NCBI RefSeq assembly: GCF_004349265.1
Contig: NZ_SMFL01000014.1
Coordinates: forward strand, 1 to 64,000
Length of the DNA stretch: 64,000 bases
Direction: 5' to 3'
DNA from: Dyadobacter psychrotolerans
GTDB taxonomy: Bacteria > Bacteroidota > Bacteroidia > Cytophagales > Spirosomataceae
Of this stretch, positions 62,746 to 64,000 are shown one piece after another; position 1 is the first letter of the stretch, and the number at the start of each line of letters is the position of its first letter. The position numbers and the translations under genes are program-made. A model generated the notes under the pieces. The model did not search any database and was not told the origin of the DNA. It saw only the letters and a list, made by a program, of their open reading frames with translations.

Positions 62746-64000
62746 ATGAAAGTTAGCTTAAAACATATCGCATTCTGTTTTTTGTTCTGGGCGCCAACCC
62801 TCAAAGCGCAGCCAGGTGCGCCGTCTTTGCAGAATTTAATTGAAAAAGCACTTGAAAAGGACTTTGCTTTGGCCAACAAGCGTTTGGATATTCAATCGAC
62901 AAACATCGATCAGCAGAAATTAAAGAATGCTTATCTGCCACGTATTGACTTCTCAGCCAAAGATGCATTTATGCTTTCTTCCTTTGCTGTCAGGACGCAC
63001 GAAATGCAAATTGCTCAGCTTGACATTGACATTGCGGAAGGTAAAAATCATTTTACAGCCACTTCTCAGTTACTCACGGCAGGTGTGGAAACCAAAATAT
63101 TGATCTATTCAGGTGGTAAAATTCCATATCTTAAAAAAGCACTGGCTGAAAAGGTAAATGCCCAGACTGCATTACTTGAAAAAGACAAGCAGCAGATTAT
63201 CCACGAAGTGATGACAGCTTATGACCAGCTTGCTTTGCTAAAACAAGTACGTATCGTTTTGAATGAAAGTGAAAAACGTTTGCAAGAAAACAAAAAGACA
63301 TCGGATAAAGCATTTGGCTACGGACTCATTACAAAATATGAACATCAGAAAATAGAGGTTGCACAGGCGCAATTGGCATCGAAAATCACAGCGTATAACG
63401 GTAAGCGTGAATTGGTGTTGCGTCAGCTGCATCTTTTGACAGACATTGAGCCTGTGCAACTTTCTGTTCTTGATCCGTCGCTGATTGCTTTCAAAAATGT
63501 GACTTCAGACAACTCATTTGACACCAGGGCGGAGTTGATCGCACTTGATGCCGTCATGGAAGCAAACCGTTTTCAGATACAAGCAGACAAAACCTGGTTT
63601 GTCCCAAAAATACAGGCATCTTCCTCCTTAGGTTATCTGGGATTGCTTAATGGGCATATCAAAAGTAGTAGACCATTAATGGTAGAAGGAGAAAAGTTGT
63701 CTGCTGGCATGCCAAATCTGAACATTCTGCCTATGTTTAACATCGGGATTGGTTTAAAATGGGATCTTTTTGATGGCCGGGAAGGCAGAAGGGAAATTCA
63801 AAAATCCGGGATTGAACTACAAAAAACACAAAACGAGAAAAAAGAGGTTCTTGAAAAACTGGAACTGAATCTGTTCAAAAACAGGAATGACCTCAACGTG
63901 GCTGATGCTGAAATCCTGCACAGGGAAAAACAAAAGCAAGTTGCTGACAACGCACTAGCCCAGGCAACCAGGGAATATCGCACCGGGCTGATTAAGTCAT
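62746..64000 (+). CDS. TolC-family outer-membrane efflux protein (partial)
   Basis: The frame starts ATG with the signal KVSLKHIAFCFLFWAPTLKAQP and stays open to the right edge, so the end is missing. The visible 418 residues hold two outer-membrane efflux (OEP) units: long helices (SLQNLIEKALEKDFALANKR near 28 and HEVMTAYDQLALLKQV near 150), an FGYGLITKYEHQK turn, and later a FNIGIGLKWDLFDGREGRR beta segment near 330. Such proteins form the outer-membrane channel of tripartite pumps; the inner-membrane partners would be expected to the right. Confidence 0.88.
   Translation, partial: MKVSLKHIAFCFLFWAPTLKAQPGAPSLQNLIEKALEKDFALANKRLDIQSTNIDQQKLKNAYLPRIDFSAKDAFMLSSFAVRTHEMQIAQLDIDIAEGKNHFTATSQLLTAGVETKILIYSGGKIPYLKKALAEKVNAQTALLEKDKQQIIHEVMTAYDQLALLKQVRIVLNESEKRLQENKKTSDKAFGYGLITKYEHQKIEVAQAQLASKITAYNGKRELVLRQLHLLTDIEPVQLSVLDPSLIAFKNVTSDNSFDTRAELIALDAVMEANRFQIQADKTWFVPKIQASSSLGYLGLLNGHIKSSRPLMVEGEKLSAGMPNLNILPMFNIGIGLKWDLFDGREGRREIQKSGIELQKTQNEKKEVLEKLELNLFKNRNDLNVADAEILHREKQKQVADNALAQATREYRTGLIKS

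Noticed and set aside
1..64000. CRISPR arrays, tRNA or rRNA genes
   Set aside because: No regular repeat-spacer pattern and no tRNA- or rRNA-like sequence was noticed on reading; a covariance-model search would be needed to exclude small RNA genes.

Overview
The window looks like part of a Bacteroidota genome of the Cytophagales type, probably Dyadobacter or a close relative. Several things point this way. The conjugation genes are the TraE-F-G-J-K-M-N set found only in Bacteroidota. Promoter boxes fit TAnnTTTG, and Shine-Dalgarno sequences are mostly weak or absent. The window also holds an outer-membrane TonB receptor with a carboxypeptidase-regulatory N-domain, HisKA_2-type kinases with periplasmic TPR sensors, and NtrC-type regulators. 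The genus is an inference from gene content; no rRNA or tRNA gene was found.

Region 1 (1-11,000) is an accessory, mobile region. It starts with the end of an IS3-type element. Next is a 2.27-kb unit bracketed by two almost identical 173-bp inverted-repeat elements in direct orientation, flanked by a 9-bp target duplication. This unit carries a VapB/VapC50-like toxin-antitoxin pair and a broken membrane-protein gene. Then come a RecD2-like helicase, a convergent AbiEi/AbiEii type IV toxin-antitoxin pair with a 41-bp operator palindrome, a nonsense-broken DUF559-like nuclease gene, a complete IS1182-family element and an HU-family gene.

Region 2 (11,449-26,075) is one long co-directional conjugation block: a membrane protein, TraE, TraF, the TraG ATPase, three related exported helical proteins, TraJ (VirB6-like), TraK (VirB8-like), a TraL-position protein, TraM (VirB10-like), TraN (VirB9-like), a conserved mobile-element protein, a MobC-like accessory protein, a relaxase and a VirD4-type coupling protein. 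Regions 1 and 2 together look like most of an integrative conjugative element or an integrated plasmid. No integrase lies in the window, so at least one end is outside it. The right boundary is probably in the gene-poor stretch 26,076-26,914.

Region 3 (26,915-64,000) looks like ordinary chromosome: a TonB-dependent receptor, a decayed formylglycine-generating-enzyme-like gene, a 1442-residue NtrC-type regulator with six GAF repeats, an HD protein and two hydrolases. A divergent TPR histidine kinase / NtrC response regulator pair follows. Then come a lipoprotein hydrolase, an HD phosphohydrolase and a PycTM-like membrane protein split at a run of ten A, an SdiA-regulated-type lipoprotein, and a large protein joining a calcineurin-like phosphatase, a possible kinase-like domain and a surface-antigen barrel. 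The region ends with aldehyde and alcohol dehydrogenases, three tandem paralogues of the TPR histidine kinase, an LpxR-like lipid A deacylase and the start of a TolC-family protein. The strongest leads are the toxin-antitoxin composite element, the HD/PycTM split at A10, the phosphatase/kinase-like/barrel fusion and the expanded TPR-kinase family.
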